Shown here one piece after another: positions 11,788 to 22,968 of a DNA stretch of 64,000 nucleotides. Numbering within the stretch: position 1 is the first letter of the stretch; each line of letters starts with the position of its first letter. Below the pieces are notes generated by a model. It did not search any database. It saw nothing but the letters and a program-made list of their open reading frames with translations, and was not told the origin of the DNA. The position numbers and the translations under genes were made by a program. Where the stretch lies: positions 744,001 through 808,000 of the forward strand of contig JAQFVV010012435.1 of NCBI GenBank assembly GCA_028023455.1. The letters are read 5' to 3'. The DNA comes from Epiperipatus broadwayi. Taxonomy: Eukaryota; Onychophora; Udeonychophora; Euonychophora; Peripatidae.

Positions 11788-12055
11788 ATATCACATGATC
11801 ACCATTTCTTATGCTTGCTTCTTGTCATCCACTGCAAGCTAGAGTAATCAATGGATGCCAGAAGGCTTGTGCATAAAATCTCCATCTAGTGCCTACTCAT
11901 CCAATATCCCCAGCATAGTTTCTGGCTTGTGACCTTCATCAGTGAGGAACCTTGGATCTGAGAGCACTGCACATAGATCTTAAATATTAAAGTGTTTTCA
12001 ATCTAAGACTTATAGTTTTGTAGTTAAATGGAGATAAAAGGTGGCTGCAGAATTA
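11788..12055 (+). mobile_element. Foldback family A, copy A1 (truncated)
   Basis: It begins with the family 5' motif ATCACATGATCACCATTTCT, runs through the conserved middle (CAATGGATGCCAGAAGGCTT, CTCATCCAATATCCCCAG, CCTTCATCAGTGAGGAACC, GAGAGCACTGCAC) and continues into text shared with the longer copy at 20.9 kb (AGATAAAAGGTGGCTGC). The 3' half is missing. Palindrome B1 begins at its end. Confidence 0.75.
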
Positions 12056-12565
12056 AAAATATACATGCATATATAATTCGACAATATATAAATAAATAAA
12101 TAAAATCAAATAAATAAAGGACAAACTTTTATTGATTTCTTCTAGCGCTTTCAAAGGTATAACCTTCATTTTCAAGAAGTACAATATTCCTTCATTTTCA
12201 CGAAATGCAAATATGCAAAATAGGACAGATTAAATATGCAAATATGTGTAGAGAGTGGCATGAATTGTGCAGGAAAGTGAAAAAGGCATGCTATATTATA
12301 TCGGATGAACAAGCGATGAATAAAAAAGTCATTTTACACTATATCTAAGAAATGGCAAGTTTACATTTTCCCATACATATTTGCAAATTTAATCTGTTCT
12401 ATTTTGCATATTTGCACTTCATGAAAATGAAGGAATATTGTACTTCTTGAAAATGAAGATTATATCATTGAAAGCGCTAGAAGAAATCAATAAAAGTTTG
12501 TCATTGATTTATTTGATTTGATTTATTTATTTATATATTGTCGAATTATACATGTGTATGTATTC
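12056..12565. repeat. Family B long palindrome, copy B1
   Basis: The arms are 12060-12247 and 12376-12561, about 186 bases each and nearly perfect complements. CTTCTAGCGCTTTCAA on the left faces TTGAAAGCGCTAGAAG on the right. The loop of about 128 bases contains GAGTGGCATGAATTGTGC and ATGAATAAAAAAGTCATTTT. The same loop text reappears at 15.99-16.11 kb. As RNA this would be a very stable hairpin. Confidence 0.9.
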
Positions 12566-12985
12566 TTAACATTAACACAAATATTAAAGTTTTTCCAATT
12601 ACATCTTTCCTTTTTTATTCTATTTTGTATTTTTAATATTATATTATATTTACCTTGGTCTATTTCTCCCTTCACACTGCTCCCCAAATTCAACTTTTCA
12701 TTATCACACAAATTAACCAATTATTTGAAAATTAGTTTGGAACAATACTTTTTAATTATGTTGGGCCATTTATGGCACATTGGCACCCATGCTGGATGGC
12801 ATTTATAACAATCACAAAATGTTCACCTATTTTTCTGATGGAAGATGAGACAGAAACTATTTTGATTAATTATGCTTATTCATTAACTAAAATTACTATT
12901 TTCTATATTTATTATTTTAAGTATAGATTACTTTAAGTGGCTTATTAAATTAACTATCTACATTTGCTGACTGTGTATCTATCAA
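12566..12985. other. AT-rich DNA; short CT-rich stretch
   Basis: TTAACACAAATAT at about 12570 is shared with 16.28 kb, so the family B repeat may extend a little past its hairpin. Frames on both strands at 12518-12808 overlap each other and the palindrome, and look non-coding. Confidence 0.5.
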
Positions 12986-12992
12986 CATATTG

Positions 12993-13495
12993 TAGAGGAA
13001 TTGGCAATCCTCATTGTTTATAACTCACAAGCTTAAGAGATAGAATCATGTGATATATGACTTTTATTTTGAATATTTATAGTCTCTGCCATAAGTCTTA
13101 TGCAATTTTATATTGCTAAGACTATTAGTATATGGTATGGCTGAAGATCTATCAGCCCCATATAGCTATTTGAGTTGGATAGCTGGGTTTGAAGACATGT
13201 AGATGTCCGAAAATTTCAGATTTTTCACTCAATAGATAACTTTTAGATAAGTGTTTGGCTTTGGGTTGGTATTTTTAGATCTAGTGTCTGAACCTACCCT
13301 GACATCTCTCTGAGGAGTGCTGAAGCACAAAACCATGGTCAGGGGTTTGAGGAGGAGTTCCTGACAGAGATATTTTAAGTGCTGGCTCTGGCTAAGCATT
13401 TATCATAAAGCTTGTAGAGGAATTGACAATCATCATTGTTTATAACTTACAAGCTTAAGAGATAGGGTCATGTGATATATGACTCTTAATTTGAC
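12993..13495 (-). repeat. Repeat family E, copy E1, bounded by direct repeats
   Basis: The body (about 13130-13410) is the reverse complement of the two units at 44.57-45.30 kb. It shares TATAGCTATTTGAGTTGGAT, AGCTGGGTTTGAAGACAT, TTTTTAGATCTAGTGTCTGA and GCATTTATCA-AAAGCTTGT. It is flanked by two copies of an 80-base direct repeat (12993-13078 and 13408-13491), each containing TAGAGGAATTG-CAATC-TCA, CAAGCTTAAGAGATAG and TCATGTGATATATGACT. This suggests a unit array cut by recombination, or a long duplicated target. There is no coding capacity. Confidence 0.65.
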
Positions 13496-13800
13496 TAGTC
13501 AATATAATTATTTGCAGCATAAATAAGCCACTGGCTATCATTCTTAGTAATATGTGCATTAAAATCTTCAATAGGAATTTTCTATCAGACAAAATGTAAT
13601 AGTTTTCTCAATATTCTCATGAATCTATCATTGGAACATAGACACTAATAAAATAGTTACATAACATCATTATCAAAATAATTGCAATCTTTATAAAACT
13701 TCACATTTTTTAATATTTCAAGATATAAACTATAAAAAAGTTGTTGAATAGTTGGAACTATTACATTATAGAAAAAGGTAGATAAAGAAATAGTGGTTGT
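13496..13800. other. AT-rich DNA, nothing recognised
   Basis: No feature is supported between the family E repeat and the 1,500-bp inverted-repeat element. Confidence 0.5.
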
Positions 13801-15300
13801 TGTAAAGTATTCACTGTACAGCCTATGGTGGCACTGTTTCTGTGTAAAAACACAGAATAATACTGCTTTTGCATCCAAACTTTACGGCTAATACACGACT
13901 AGTGATTGTATTAGCCACTTACAAGAGACAATAGATGTAGTGGTTACAATCCACAGCCAATTCTTCCATGCTCCTAACCCTACGTCTAAACTAACAACAC
14001 TAGATGATCTTCTAGTTTGCTGCTTTTTCATCGTGGCATTAATTCCTATGCATAGGGAGCAAATTTGTATTCTTGCTCAAATTTAATCTGAGAGTGTGTG
14101 CAGTGGAATGGTTTGAAACTGTTTGTTTGTTGATGTTTATGATTTTCTGTATTTCCCAACTGAGATCTTTTGGCGTACTAGTAATTATCAGCATATTCTT
14201 GAGATTTATCCGAGCTTGTTTTTGGGGGGGGTTTGTTGTTATTTGGAACCCAAAAAAGTATGTCAATGTCTCTGTCAGATGATTGTAGTTGTTGGCGAAA
14301 AAGTACCGTTTCTGTCACGACTCGGACACGAGAGTAACAAAAGAAGAACAAAATGGCTACCACGTTATTGCAATTGGGGGATGTCCGGAAAAAAACGAGA
14401 AAAAGATGATGCAGTTGATTTGGTTTAGTCATACATGGTGAATAAAATTTATTTGATTTAAGAAGAATCTGTGTTTTGTTTGTGATTATTTTGATCTGTA
14501 AGTCAATTAATTAACACCCAGAATGTCAGTGTTCAAAAGGTAGGGTTTTACAGCTGAGTGTGGCAGAGTTGATTGGACAGCTTCATATTCTTCTCAAATC
14601 AATCAACAACACACTTCTTTTGGTTGGAAGAGAATCGACTCTCTTGATCGATATATTAGTTAAAATACCAAACAATTCTTCTCGTTTATAAGCAAATACA
14701 GACATCTGAGGCGGAGTTTGTTGGACAGCTTTGATTTTTTTTTTTGCTAAATAAATAAACAGCAACCCGCATTTTTAACAAATTAAAAAAGAAAGTGTCG
14801 ATTCTAATTTTAAATAACAAAAAAAAGACGTCTGTTTAAAAAAAAAACAATATATTAAAAGCCAAAAAAAAAAAAAGAAAGTTGTATGTAAAAATTGTGT
14901 ATATTTGAGATATTCCAAAAAAAGTTAAAACTGTCTCTTATGCTTTGAAATGTATCGAATCCAAACAAAAAAAAAAAGACATCTGTAAAAAAAAAAGTAG
15001 ATTTAGAATGAAAATCCAAAAACAAAAAGGTGTATGTCAAAAATTTATGTACTTTTGAGATCCAAAAAAAAGTAAAAGTGTCCATTATAGTTTTAAATTT
15101 ATCAAATGAAAACAAAAAAAAATAATTATGTCCAAAAAAAAAACAAAAAAACAATAATATATTAAAAAGAAAGAACTACAGCCGTATGTTAAAATATGAT
15201 ATATTAGAGAAAAAAAAAACCTAGCGGCCCGATAATGTTATATCGCTCTATTTTTAACTAGAAACAGTGCCACCACAGGCTGTACAGTGAATACTTTACA
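13801..15300. mobile_element. 1,500-bp element with 41-bp terminal inverted repeats
   Basis: TGTAAAGTATTCACTGTACA at 13801, continuing through GCC-TGGTGGCACTGTTTCT to 13841, is complemented at 15260-15300 with one or two mismatches. The ends are TGTA...TACA. No target-site duplication is evident, although the similarity extends one base further out (TTGTAAAG against CTTTACAA). The interior has short overlapping frames at 14073-14432 on both strands, none convincing as transposase. Its right part is an A-rich tandem array (14795-15215). It is a non-autonomous DNA transposon of unassigned superfamily. Confidence 0.75.
14795..15215. repeat. A-rich tandem array, about 140-bp units, inside the 1,500-bp element
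   Basis: Anchors GTGTCGATTCTAATTTTAAA (14796), CTGTCTCTTATGCTTTGAAA (about 14931) and GTGTCCATTATAGTTTTAAA (about 15077) start three diverged units. Each continues with AAACAAAAAA, GACRTCTG or a similar word, a second poly-A run, and a GTATGT-AAAATT block. All runs are A-rich on this strand. The 99-aa minus-strand frame across it (15154-14855) is a by-product of the poly-T complement. Confidence 0.6.
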
Positions 15301-15301
15301 A

Positions 15302-15900
15302 ATACCAAAATAGCTTTGTATTAAGTCCATATATGAAGAAAATTGATGTTATATATATAACATCAAATATAGCCAAAGCAAAAAGGGTTAATTTATTTTA
15401 TGTAATTTTGATAACATTACTTTTTCAACAATACCTTATATTCTTCATAAATGCCAACTACATCTCACAATATAACTTTATTCATTTGATAATCTCTTTT
15501 CAAAAAAAGGTATAATTCTGTACTTCATCGATGAAACTTTTTTGGCAAGTTTCATTTAGTGCCACCCACAGATTTGATCTTACCAGTTCAGTAACTTTCA
15601 CTAACACATTTTTATAACTCTAGTGGTCACTTAAGTTATATTTCCAACTTTTTATCTTAAAGAAATAATCTTTATTCTGCATTATATTCTTATAAATTCT
15701 TATTTTATTTCATAGAAATATAGAATTAAAAATAAAAATTATTCTTAAAAAAATTCTAAAGACCACATTCCCCCAATATACGCCCAACAGGCCATTTACA
15801 AGATTGTGTGTAATAACTATAATTGTCTGGCAGCATATTATAGTGAGACTAGGGCATCCATTCACACAAGACTCACATAACATGTATACACATACAATAA
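15302..15900. other. AT-rich DNA, nothing recognised
   Basis: No feature is supported. A short CG-containing patch at 15770-15870 precedes the family B-like sequence. Confidence 0.45.
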
Positions 15901-15904
15901 GCTT

Positions 15905-16295
15905 TGGCTGATCCATCCCACCCTTCTATTTTTGCACAGCATGCAGTTTCTACAGAACACCAGTGCAGGCCAGACAAACCTTGTGTGGCATGCAGAGAAC
16001 AGCACGAGTTGTGAAGGAGAGTTAAAGAGGCATATTATATCATCTCTGATATTCATGCCATGAATAAAAAAGAAACATTTTATGCCATCTCCAGGAAGTG
16101 GCAAATCTAGGTCAATGGAAATCTAGTCCACCCTAATTTTCATATTTTATTCCAGCTACTTTTTGAAAATGAAGGCTTAGACCTTCGAAAGTGCTTGCAT
16201 ATAAAAGTTATCATTTGTTAAGACAGTGAATGTCTATTTAATATAGAAATAGTATTTATATATCATAGTTTATGTGTGTATTTATATTAACACAA
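15905..16295. repeat. Family B-related repeat, copy B2
   Basis: The segment from about 15985 to 16110 matches the loop of palindrome B1: GTGGCATG, AGTGAA-GGAGAGT-AAAGAGGCAT, CATGAATAAAAAAG and AGGAAGTGGCAA. The right flank has TTTTTGAAAATGAAGGCTTA and TTCGAAAGTGCTTG, related to the B1 arm. A matching left arm is not recognisable, so the hairpin is broken or was never formed in this copy. Confidence 0.6.
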
Positions 16296-16907
16296 ATATA
16301 GAAAAAAAAAACTGAATTACATAATCAAAATAATAACTTATTTTGTGATTGCAAATAAAAGTTCATTTGGAATAAAATAAAATTTATTTGAATTTCATTT
16401 CTAAAAATCGGAACAATTTTTGTCAAGAATACATGAAATTATGTTTTAAAATTTTAAATTCCACTTATAATTATTAAAAATGACAAAAATAACAACTATA
16501 ATGATAATAAAGGCATTCATTTTTTAACCAATCACAATTCCTGCTTAATGTTATTACATTTTCCGTGACTTATATTCCTTAATTTTTTTTTCTGAATAAA
16601 ATCTTAATGTAAACACTATATTTTCTTTAACACAAATATTTTGAAAAAATAGCAAATTAGTAATTAAATACACAAAATGTATGATTTTCATTATTGAGTT
16701 TTAAACAAAAGCTCTCACAATCACAATAATCACTTTGGGAACAAAATAAACTATTGATTTCAAACATTTTCAGGATCTTTGTATTACAATCTCTGTATGA
16801 TACTAATATCTTGAGCTTTTTTAACATAACCAATCAACATATATTTGAATTAAATATTTTCATGGATTGTTATTGTAATAAAGAATAGAAATGAGGATAT
16901 TATATCA
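16296..16907. other. AT-rich DNA, nothing recognised
   Basis: No feature is supported. Confidence 0.5.
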
Positions 16908-17026
16908 ATGTAAACAAAAATAACTTTTAACTTTGATGTTGCAAAGAAACTGTCAGGGATTATCAACTAGTTATAATTGATAGTTTCTTGGCAACATAAA
17001 AAACTAAAAGTTATCTATGTTTACAT
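16908..17026. repeat. Orphan hairpin, about 50-bp arms
   Basis: ATGTAAACA-A-ATAACTTTTA on the left is complemented by TAAAAGTTAT-TATGTTTACAT on the right. The arms run inward through ATGTTGC-AAGAAACT, leaving a loop of about 20 bases. Confidence 0.75.
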
Positions 17027-17079
17027 AGATATATTCTCTTTGTATATATATATATAGATTAATATTCCAACTCTAGTTT

Positions 17080-17258
17080 ATTAAGTAAATAAAATATTCT
17101 CAATCCAAAGCAAGATAAAACTTTTTAAGAGAAAAGACCAGTTCACCTCTCTTTTATTTTTATTAATTTGTAGAGGTAAAAGTGAATAGATAGATCAATT
17201 TTTTCTGTTAAAAAGATTTATCTTATGCTTGGATTGAAAGTATTTCATTTTTTTAATA
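17080..17258. repeat. Orphan hairpin, about 50-bp arms
   Basis: CTCAATCCAAGC-type text with AAGATAAA-CTTTTTAA on the left is complemented on the right by TTAAAAAGATTTATCTTATG and TTGGATTGAAAGTATTTCAT. It lies only about 50 bases from the previous hairpin. Confidence 0.7.
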
Positions 17259-17379
17259 TACCAGCATTTGGTGTATTAATCTAGATACAACCATCAAATG
17301 ATTAACAATTGTGAGTTTAATTTGAACAGTAGAAGATATCACTATATTTTCCTGAAAAAACACTGTAATCCAGAAAATA

Positions 17380-17720
17380 TCACATGATCACCATTTATTA
17401 TGCTTGCTTATAACTGTTATTAAAACAAGCAAAACTCTCTATTCCTATTGCCACTCAGTGCAAGCTAGAGTAATCAATGGATGCCAGAAGGTTTGTGCAT
17501 AAAATCCCCATCTAGTGCCTACTCATCCAATATCCCCAGACTAGTTTCTGGCTTGTGGCCTTCATCAGTGAGGAGCCTTAGATCTGAGACCACTGCACAT
17601 AGAACTAGTCTGGGGATATTGGATCAATAGGCACTAAATGGAGATTTTATGCACATGTCTTTTGGCATCCTCTGGTTTGCATTGAGTTGCAATAGGAATA
17701 GAGAGTTTGGCCTGTTTTAA
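17380..17720 (+). mobile_element. Foldback family A, copy A2, with TSD
   Basis: It starts TCACATGATCACCATTTATT and ends GAGAGTTTGGCCTGTTTTA. The flanking direct repeats are AATCCAGAAAATA (17367-17379) and AATCAGAAAATA (17721-17732), one base apart in length. The halves are complementary: the left AAACAAGCAAAACTCTCTAT, CTAGAGTAATCAATGGATGC and GCATAAAATCCCCATCTAGT blocks recur inverted on the right. About 49 bases at the 5' end lie outside the inverted repeat. Confidence 0.85.
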
Positions 17721-17732
17721 AATCAGAAAATA

Positions 17733-18815
17733 ATTAAAGAATCTCAAATTTTATGTATCTATATAAAGAAATAAATACTAAATTTGTTATATTTCTATCT
17801 CTTGATTTACCACCATTATCATTTTTCCCAATGAAACAAATATATTGTCAGCCTCTGCAATTTAATCATATTTTATATAATAGGTAGTTTTTAGATCCCA
17901 TTTTTAAGAGTTTTTTATAACTCAGGAGGCAATCAAACCACTAAAATAACATTCCAAACATCTGATCATTTGCAAATAAAACTTTTGGCTTAAATTCAAT
18001 TCAAAGCAACTCATCATAAATTATACTGCTTATCAAAAGATCATACTTGTATATAGTAGGAAAAATAGATTAGAGTCAGAGTAGCTATAATGAAATTTAA
18101 GAAGGGGAATCTGATTACATAAATTCAAATCTCATTATCACAGTGATTGTAGAGAGATGATCAATCCCATGAAAGACTATAATAATAATTAATCCTATTT
18201 CAGGTTACATATGTGAATACTCTCTCTCTCTATATATATATAAAAAGTATAATATATAGAAAATGAGAAAAAGAGCATGGTTAAAACTGCAAATGAATTA
18301 CTTACATATATTTCTTACTGGTTCTTCCCTTTTTTGTCATCTAAGATTGGATTAGAACATGTAGATCCTAATCCAATATAAATAATTATAAGGTCATTAT
18401 AGCATTTGAAAAATAATAAGCAATTAAGAAAAAGGTAAAGATGTCTTTGTGCATTTTAGAACTATTGGTAGAATTGTCATGATCAATTTTCAGTTAAAAA
18501 TAAATAAAATTTAGACTAATTGAACAGAACTATTAAATTTTCGATCTGCCACTAGGGGATTTTATGTCATATGACTTCCTAAGAAATTAACGATATAATT
18601 GGTTATTTTTTCCCTATGATATTAAAAACATATATTATAACTTTTACTTTAAGCACTATGTTTGACATGTTGGGCTGTAGTAGCTTTATTTGGGGTGTTA
18701 ATTTTAATATTATTTTTAAGGTATACATTAAAACAACTTATTTATTTGAAGATCTTTTTTTAATAATAAAATTGATGCTAGAGTGATAACACTATTCCTG
18801 CATTTTGAAATACAG
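17733..18815. other. AT-rich DNA, nothing recognised
   Basis: Only a small (CT)n(AT)n run at 18222-18240 stands out. Confidence 0.5.
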
Positions 18816-18882
18816 GTTCCTGTTAGTTAAAAAAAGATAAAAATAATAATTCCTGTTAGTTAAAAAAAGATAAAAATAATAA
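18816..18882. repeat. 33-bp tandem duplication
   Basis: TTCCTGTTAGTTAAAAAAAG with ATAAAAATAATAA occurs twice in a row without change. A run of about 20 A follows at 18937-18956. Confidence 0.85.
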
Positions 18883-18956
18883 TTATCAAATCGTTTAAAA
18901 AATGATAGAGAAATATCTTATAAATAATTAAGACTTTAAAAAAAAAAAAAAAAAAG

Positions 18957-20660
18957 CTTTACTGCGAGATTAATCAGGAAATTGCAAAGTTATAGGATTA
19001 TGGGATTGATTCATTAAGCAACATTGTGGAATATTTATCAGGAAACTCTGTGGGGATATGTACCAGAAAGCAGTCAATAGATTCATTAGAAAACATGGAA
19101 TTTCAAAGCGTTTTTGAGAGATTTTGTAATATTGATATTTTTTTTTTTATAAAAATCAATATTGTAGTTTTCACTTAAATAAAAGATTAATCAACATTTT
19201 TTTAAAGAAAAAAATAAAATCTCGGTTTCTTTAATAAATATTAACAAGAGATTGTTATTAATTAAATATAACAATCATTATGCTCTATATAGTATAAATG
19301 CTTAGGTATTTTATTTAATGATGAAATATCGTTTTCATTTACACTTAATTTGGTAGATATCTTGTGAACGTCTGCATTATTTGTTAACTATAAACAGTAA
19401 CGAAAACTATTAAGTTTGTTATTAGCTAAACATTTTTTCAATATACTCAGTAAGAAACGATTATTCCTTTAAAATTGTGTTCAAAAGTTTATTTTATAAA
19501 TTGGGGGATGTACATATTAATATTTATAAAATTCCATTTTAATCATATTTACATACGATGTAATGCTTCAAACGGAAATTTACTTTTTTATCTTATGAGG
19601 TTTAACTGAAACACAGGCTTATTATATACCAGTGTCCATATATGTAATATATAGGGTATATGAGGTTTAGCAAGTGGCAGCCTTGATTGTTAAAGATTCT
19701 TGTATCGAAGCTCAATGTACTACTGTTTATATGAACTTTCAGGTGAGCAATTGTTGTTAAGTAATTTTAAGTCATCTTAAGCTTATCTGCAAATAATTGT
19801 GTCGGATGTACAATGAAAATAATAAACAGACCAATTGGAGAGCAAGGTCAATGAATCTGATTGTTTTCAATAAGAAAGGGGATCTGTTTATATATATTTT
19901 GTGTATATTGGAAGTTCATTTGAGAATGCAACTATCAAATGGTAATCATATTGTCCATTATATGGTAGAATGCAGGCGCAGTAAGCTTCTAGTTACTGAC
20001 ATCACAGTGTATGAGACTCTCTACCCATAGGCTGGAAATGTCAGGGTTCAATGATTTTCAACATTCCTTTCTGATCACTTGTTGCACTATTAAAAACTAA
20101 ACTTTTGCAATTCACCAATCATAATGAAGAAACTATTGTATATAGTTTGTTGAGTGTAAAAATCTGTAACAGTTATTAAGTGTGTGTCATTATAAAATGA
20201 CTGAAACATTATTCTGGCCATAGTCGATATAAACATAACACTAATCAATCAATATATTTTTATTACTTTTCTATATTAATAAACTAATAGAGAAATGTTT
20301 AAAAAATATATCCATGTTTGTGTTACTCGTTTCTTGCTGATTTTAATCTGAAACATTATTTTTTCTAAACTGCATAGATACAAGATGGTTATTAAAATGC
20401 TTTCCTGTATTCTATGAATTGGCAATTAATCAATAATAAATTATCATAAACTGCATTATTTTAAATAATATGTTAACTGAAATGAAGCTGGTTAAAAAAG
20501 TTGTACATATGCATGTGAAATAATTTATAAAAAATGTTTAAGATTCGTATGTATGAATATATTAAATAAAATATAAATTTTCTCAAAATTTAATACTATT
20601 TTTTGATCCACATCTTTTTTCCTCCATATCATTCCAGCAAATTACTTTATATCATTCAGC
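18957..20660. other. AT-rich DNA; family C end fragment at 19600-19670
   Basis: AACTGAAACACAGGCTTA and ATATATGTAATATATAGGGT at 19607-19660 match the outer end of family C copy C4 (47.02-47.08 kb). The 77-codon frame at 19797-20030 has no recognisable domain and is not called. Confidence 0.5.
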
Positions 20661-20672
20661 TATCTCACTAGT

Positions 20673-21258
20673 AAACAGGCAAAAATTCTCCATATAATAG
20701 TGCCACCTTGTGCTAACCAGAGTAATCAATGGATGCCAAAAGGCTTTTGCATAAAATCTCTATCTAGTGCCTACTCATCCAATACCCCCAGACTAGTTTC
20801 TGGCTTGTGGCCTTCATCAGTGAGGAACCTTGGATCTGAGAGCACTGCACCTAGATCTTAGGATCTAATGCAACCCTCCAGCAGCCACCTTTTATCTCTA
20901 CTTTACTACAAAACTATGAGAATGAAAACACAATAATATTTTCAATCTAAGCTCAATAGCTTATATAGTCATATGGGTCTGAACTCAATTCAGCACCCAT
21001 ACATTTTGGCGACTTTGGCCCTTTAACAACCATAGCCACCATTATCCTATTAGGCAGGATTGGCGTTAAACCACTAAACATCACATGATCATCTCATGCT
21101 AGCACATAACTGTTAGTAAACAGGCAAAAACTCTCCATATAGTAGTGCCACCTTGTTAGCACAAGGTGGCACTACTCTATGGAGAGTTTTTGCCTGTTTA
21201 CTAACAGTTATGTGTTAGCATGAGATGGTGATCAAGTGATGTTTAGTGGTTTAACATT
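20673..21258 (-). mobile_element. Foldback family A, long composite copy A3, with TSD
   Basis: Direct repeats TATCTCACTAGT flank it exactly (20661-20672 and 21259-21270). On the minus strand it begins with a perfect-looking 170-base hairpin (21258-21070; GTTAAACCACTAAACATCAC at both outer ends). It then has about 180 bases absent from the short copies, and ends with the common family body finishing in TTTTTGCCTGTTTAC. The extra part carries a TATATAAGC word, GGTGGCTATGGTTGTTAAAG and GAGTTCAGACCC, which look like decayed tRNA A and B boxes. It may be the closest to a complete family member, or a dimer. Confidence 0.8.
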
Positions 21259-21675
21259 TATCTCACTAGTGTTATATTTTATATTTCTTAACAATTGTTC
21301 AAGATCTCAGTTGTGCCTCTATTGTTATTTCTCTTTTCCCACATTCAGCCTATCTTCATTTTAACCTATTAATTTTTGTAATGGTATCTATGGTTTTCTG
21401 TTTCTTCTCTGCCACATATGTTTTTTTATAAATCTAGTGCAGTACTTTTTTAACATAATAAAAATAGAATTATTTTTGCAAAAATAGTAAATGTTTAATA
21501 CATGCCCATTTTTTTTTTAATAAATGTTTATATTTTAATTTTTGTAAAAAAAAAATATATTAAAGAAATAAAAAGAGAAATTGAAGAGAGAAAAATAAAA
21601 ACATATGTTTGTATAATTTTTTTTCCTTTCACTCCCTCTATGCCACCTATTGTAAGATTTAGTGACTAATAGATG

Positions 21676-22067
21676 TCACATGATTACCATTACACAAACT
21701 GTTTAGACAGAGGCTAAACTCTCAATACAGTAGCATTACCAGTGCAAGTCAGAGTAATCAATGGTTGCAAGAAGGTTTTCACATAAAATCCCTATCTTGT
21801 GCCTACTCATCCAATATTTCCAGACTAGTTTCTAACTTCTGACTTTCATCAGTGAAAAGCCATGGATCTGAGAGCACTGCACCTAGATCTTAGAGATCCT
21901 AAGATCCAAAACTCGTCACTGATGAAAGCCACAAGTTAGAGACTAGTCTGGGGATATTGAATGAGTAGGCACTAGATAGAGATTTTATGCACAAACCTTC
22001 TTGCATCCATTGATTACTCTGGTTTGCATTGGTGATCCTACTGTATGGAGAGTTTAGCCTCTGTGTA
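21676..22067 (+). mobile_element. Foldback family A, copy A5, with TSD
   Basis: Flanks ACTAATAGATG (21665-21675) and ACTAATAAATG (22068-22078) match at ten of eleven positions. Both arms of the inverted repeat are long, with a turn at about 21890-21905 (CTTAGAGATCCTAAG). The arms have diverged: TTTCCAGACTAGTTTCTAAC on the left faces GTTAGAGACTAGTCTGGGGA on the right. An 11-base word (ATCCTACTGTA, 22035-22045) ends the arm. Confidence 0.8.
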
Positions 22068-22078
22068 ACTAATAAATG

Positions 22079-22690
22079 CTAGCACTTAATATAAAAAATG
22101 CTACAAAAACAACTATATGTAAGCTGGAGTCATGTGATAGTCATGCAACAGTTGTTTACACAAAGCAGAAAGAGTGATAATAATTTTTTTATTATTAAAG
22201 TTGGTTTTATCATTCATTAACTCTAAAGCTAAAAACAAATTACTCTATAAAAAATAATAAATTACATGTGAAGTTAGTGTGTGCCTTGCAATTACTAGGA
22301 ACAAAATTATAATGCTTTATCATTGGATTGTGGGCCAATTTTATTATTATTTTATAACTTTTCTCAGGATTTCTTTCTTATTTATTTTAACATTATAATT
22401 TTGTTTGTCCTTTGTCACATTGATATTCAACATAATCATCTTCAGCTAATAAAAAATTGTGACCAAAAATTAGTCTCCATTGGATTATATAATCATACTT
22501 CGGGCAGGATAAATGGTTCTTTATGTCTTAGACACTGGTACAGTGCTATTTCTATCCTTCTAGAAAATACTTTTCTATACTATCAATGTTTAGTTATTGT
22601 ATTCACTGAATATATGTAAAAAATACCCTCTCACATTTTTTCTGACACTTTTTATGTATAATATTTTATAAAGTTTGGTAAAATTATTGT
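22079..22690. other. AT-rich DNA, nothing recognised
   Basis: The 98-codon frame at 22323-22619 is Ile/Leu/Phe-rich, as expected from base composition, and shows no domain. Confidence 0.45.
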
Positions 22691-22706
22691 GGACATTTAA
22701 AAAACA

Positions 22707-22953
22707 TATCTTATTAAAATATGCAAAACTCTCCATACAGTAGTGCCACTCAGCGACAACCAGAATAATCAATGGATGCCAGAAGGTTTGTGCATAAAAT
22801 CCCCATCTAGTGCCTACTCATCCAATATCCCCAGACTAGTTTCTGGCTTGTGGTCTTCATCAGTAAAGAGCTTTGCCCTACTGTATGGAGAGTTTTGCCT
22901 GTTTTAATAACAGATATGTGCTAACATAAGAAATAGTGATCATATGATGTTTA
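22707..22953 (-). mobile_element. Foldback family A, copy A6, with 15-bp TSD
   Basis: GACATTTAAAAAACA is repeated exactly at 22692-22706 and 22954-22968. On the minus strand the copy starts TAAACATCATATGATCACTA and ends AGAGTTTTGCATATTTTAAT. The 5' arm is short: it reaches the CTCCATACAGTAGGGC block and then joins the centre (CTTTACTGATGAAGACC). This shows an internal deletion of the 5' arm that left the 3' body intact. Confidence 0.9.
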
Positions 22954-22968
22954 GACATTTAAAAAACA

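Noticed and set aside
14073-14432. Overlapping frames on both strands in the 1,500-bp element, possible transposase
   Set aside because: No catalytic or DNA-binding motif was found, lengths are only 69-101 codons, and frames on opposite strands compete. They are probably chance frames.
14855-15154. 99-codon Phe-rich frame, minus strand
   Set aside because: It follows poly-T complements of the A-rich tandem array; the composition explains it.
22323-22619. 98-codon hydrophobic frame as a membrane protein
   Set aside because: Hydrophobicity follows from the T-rich strand, and there is no repeat, splice or homology support.
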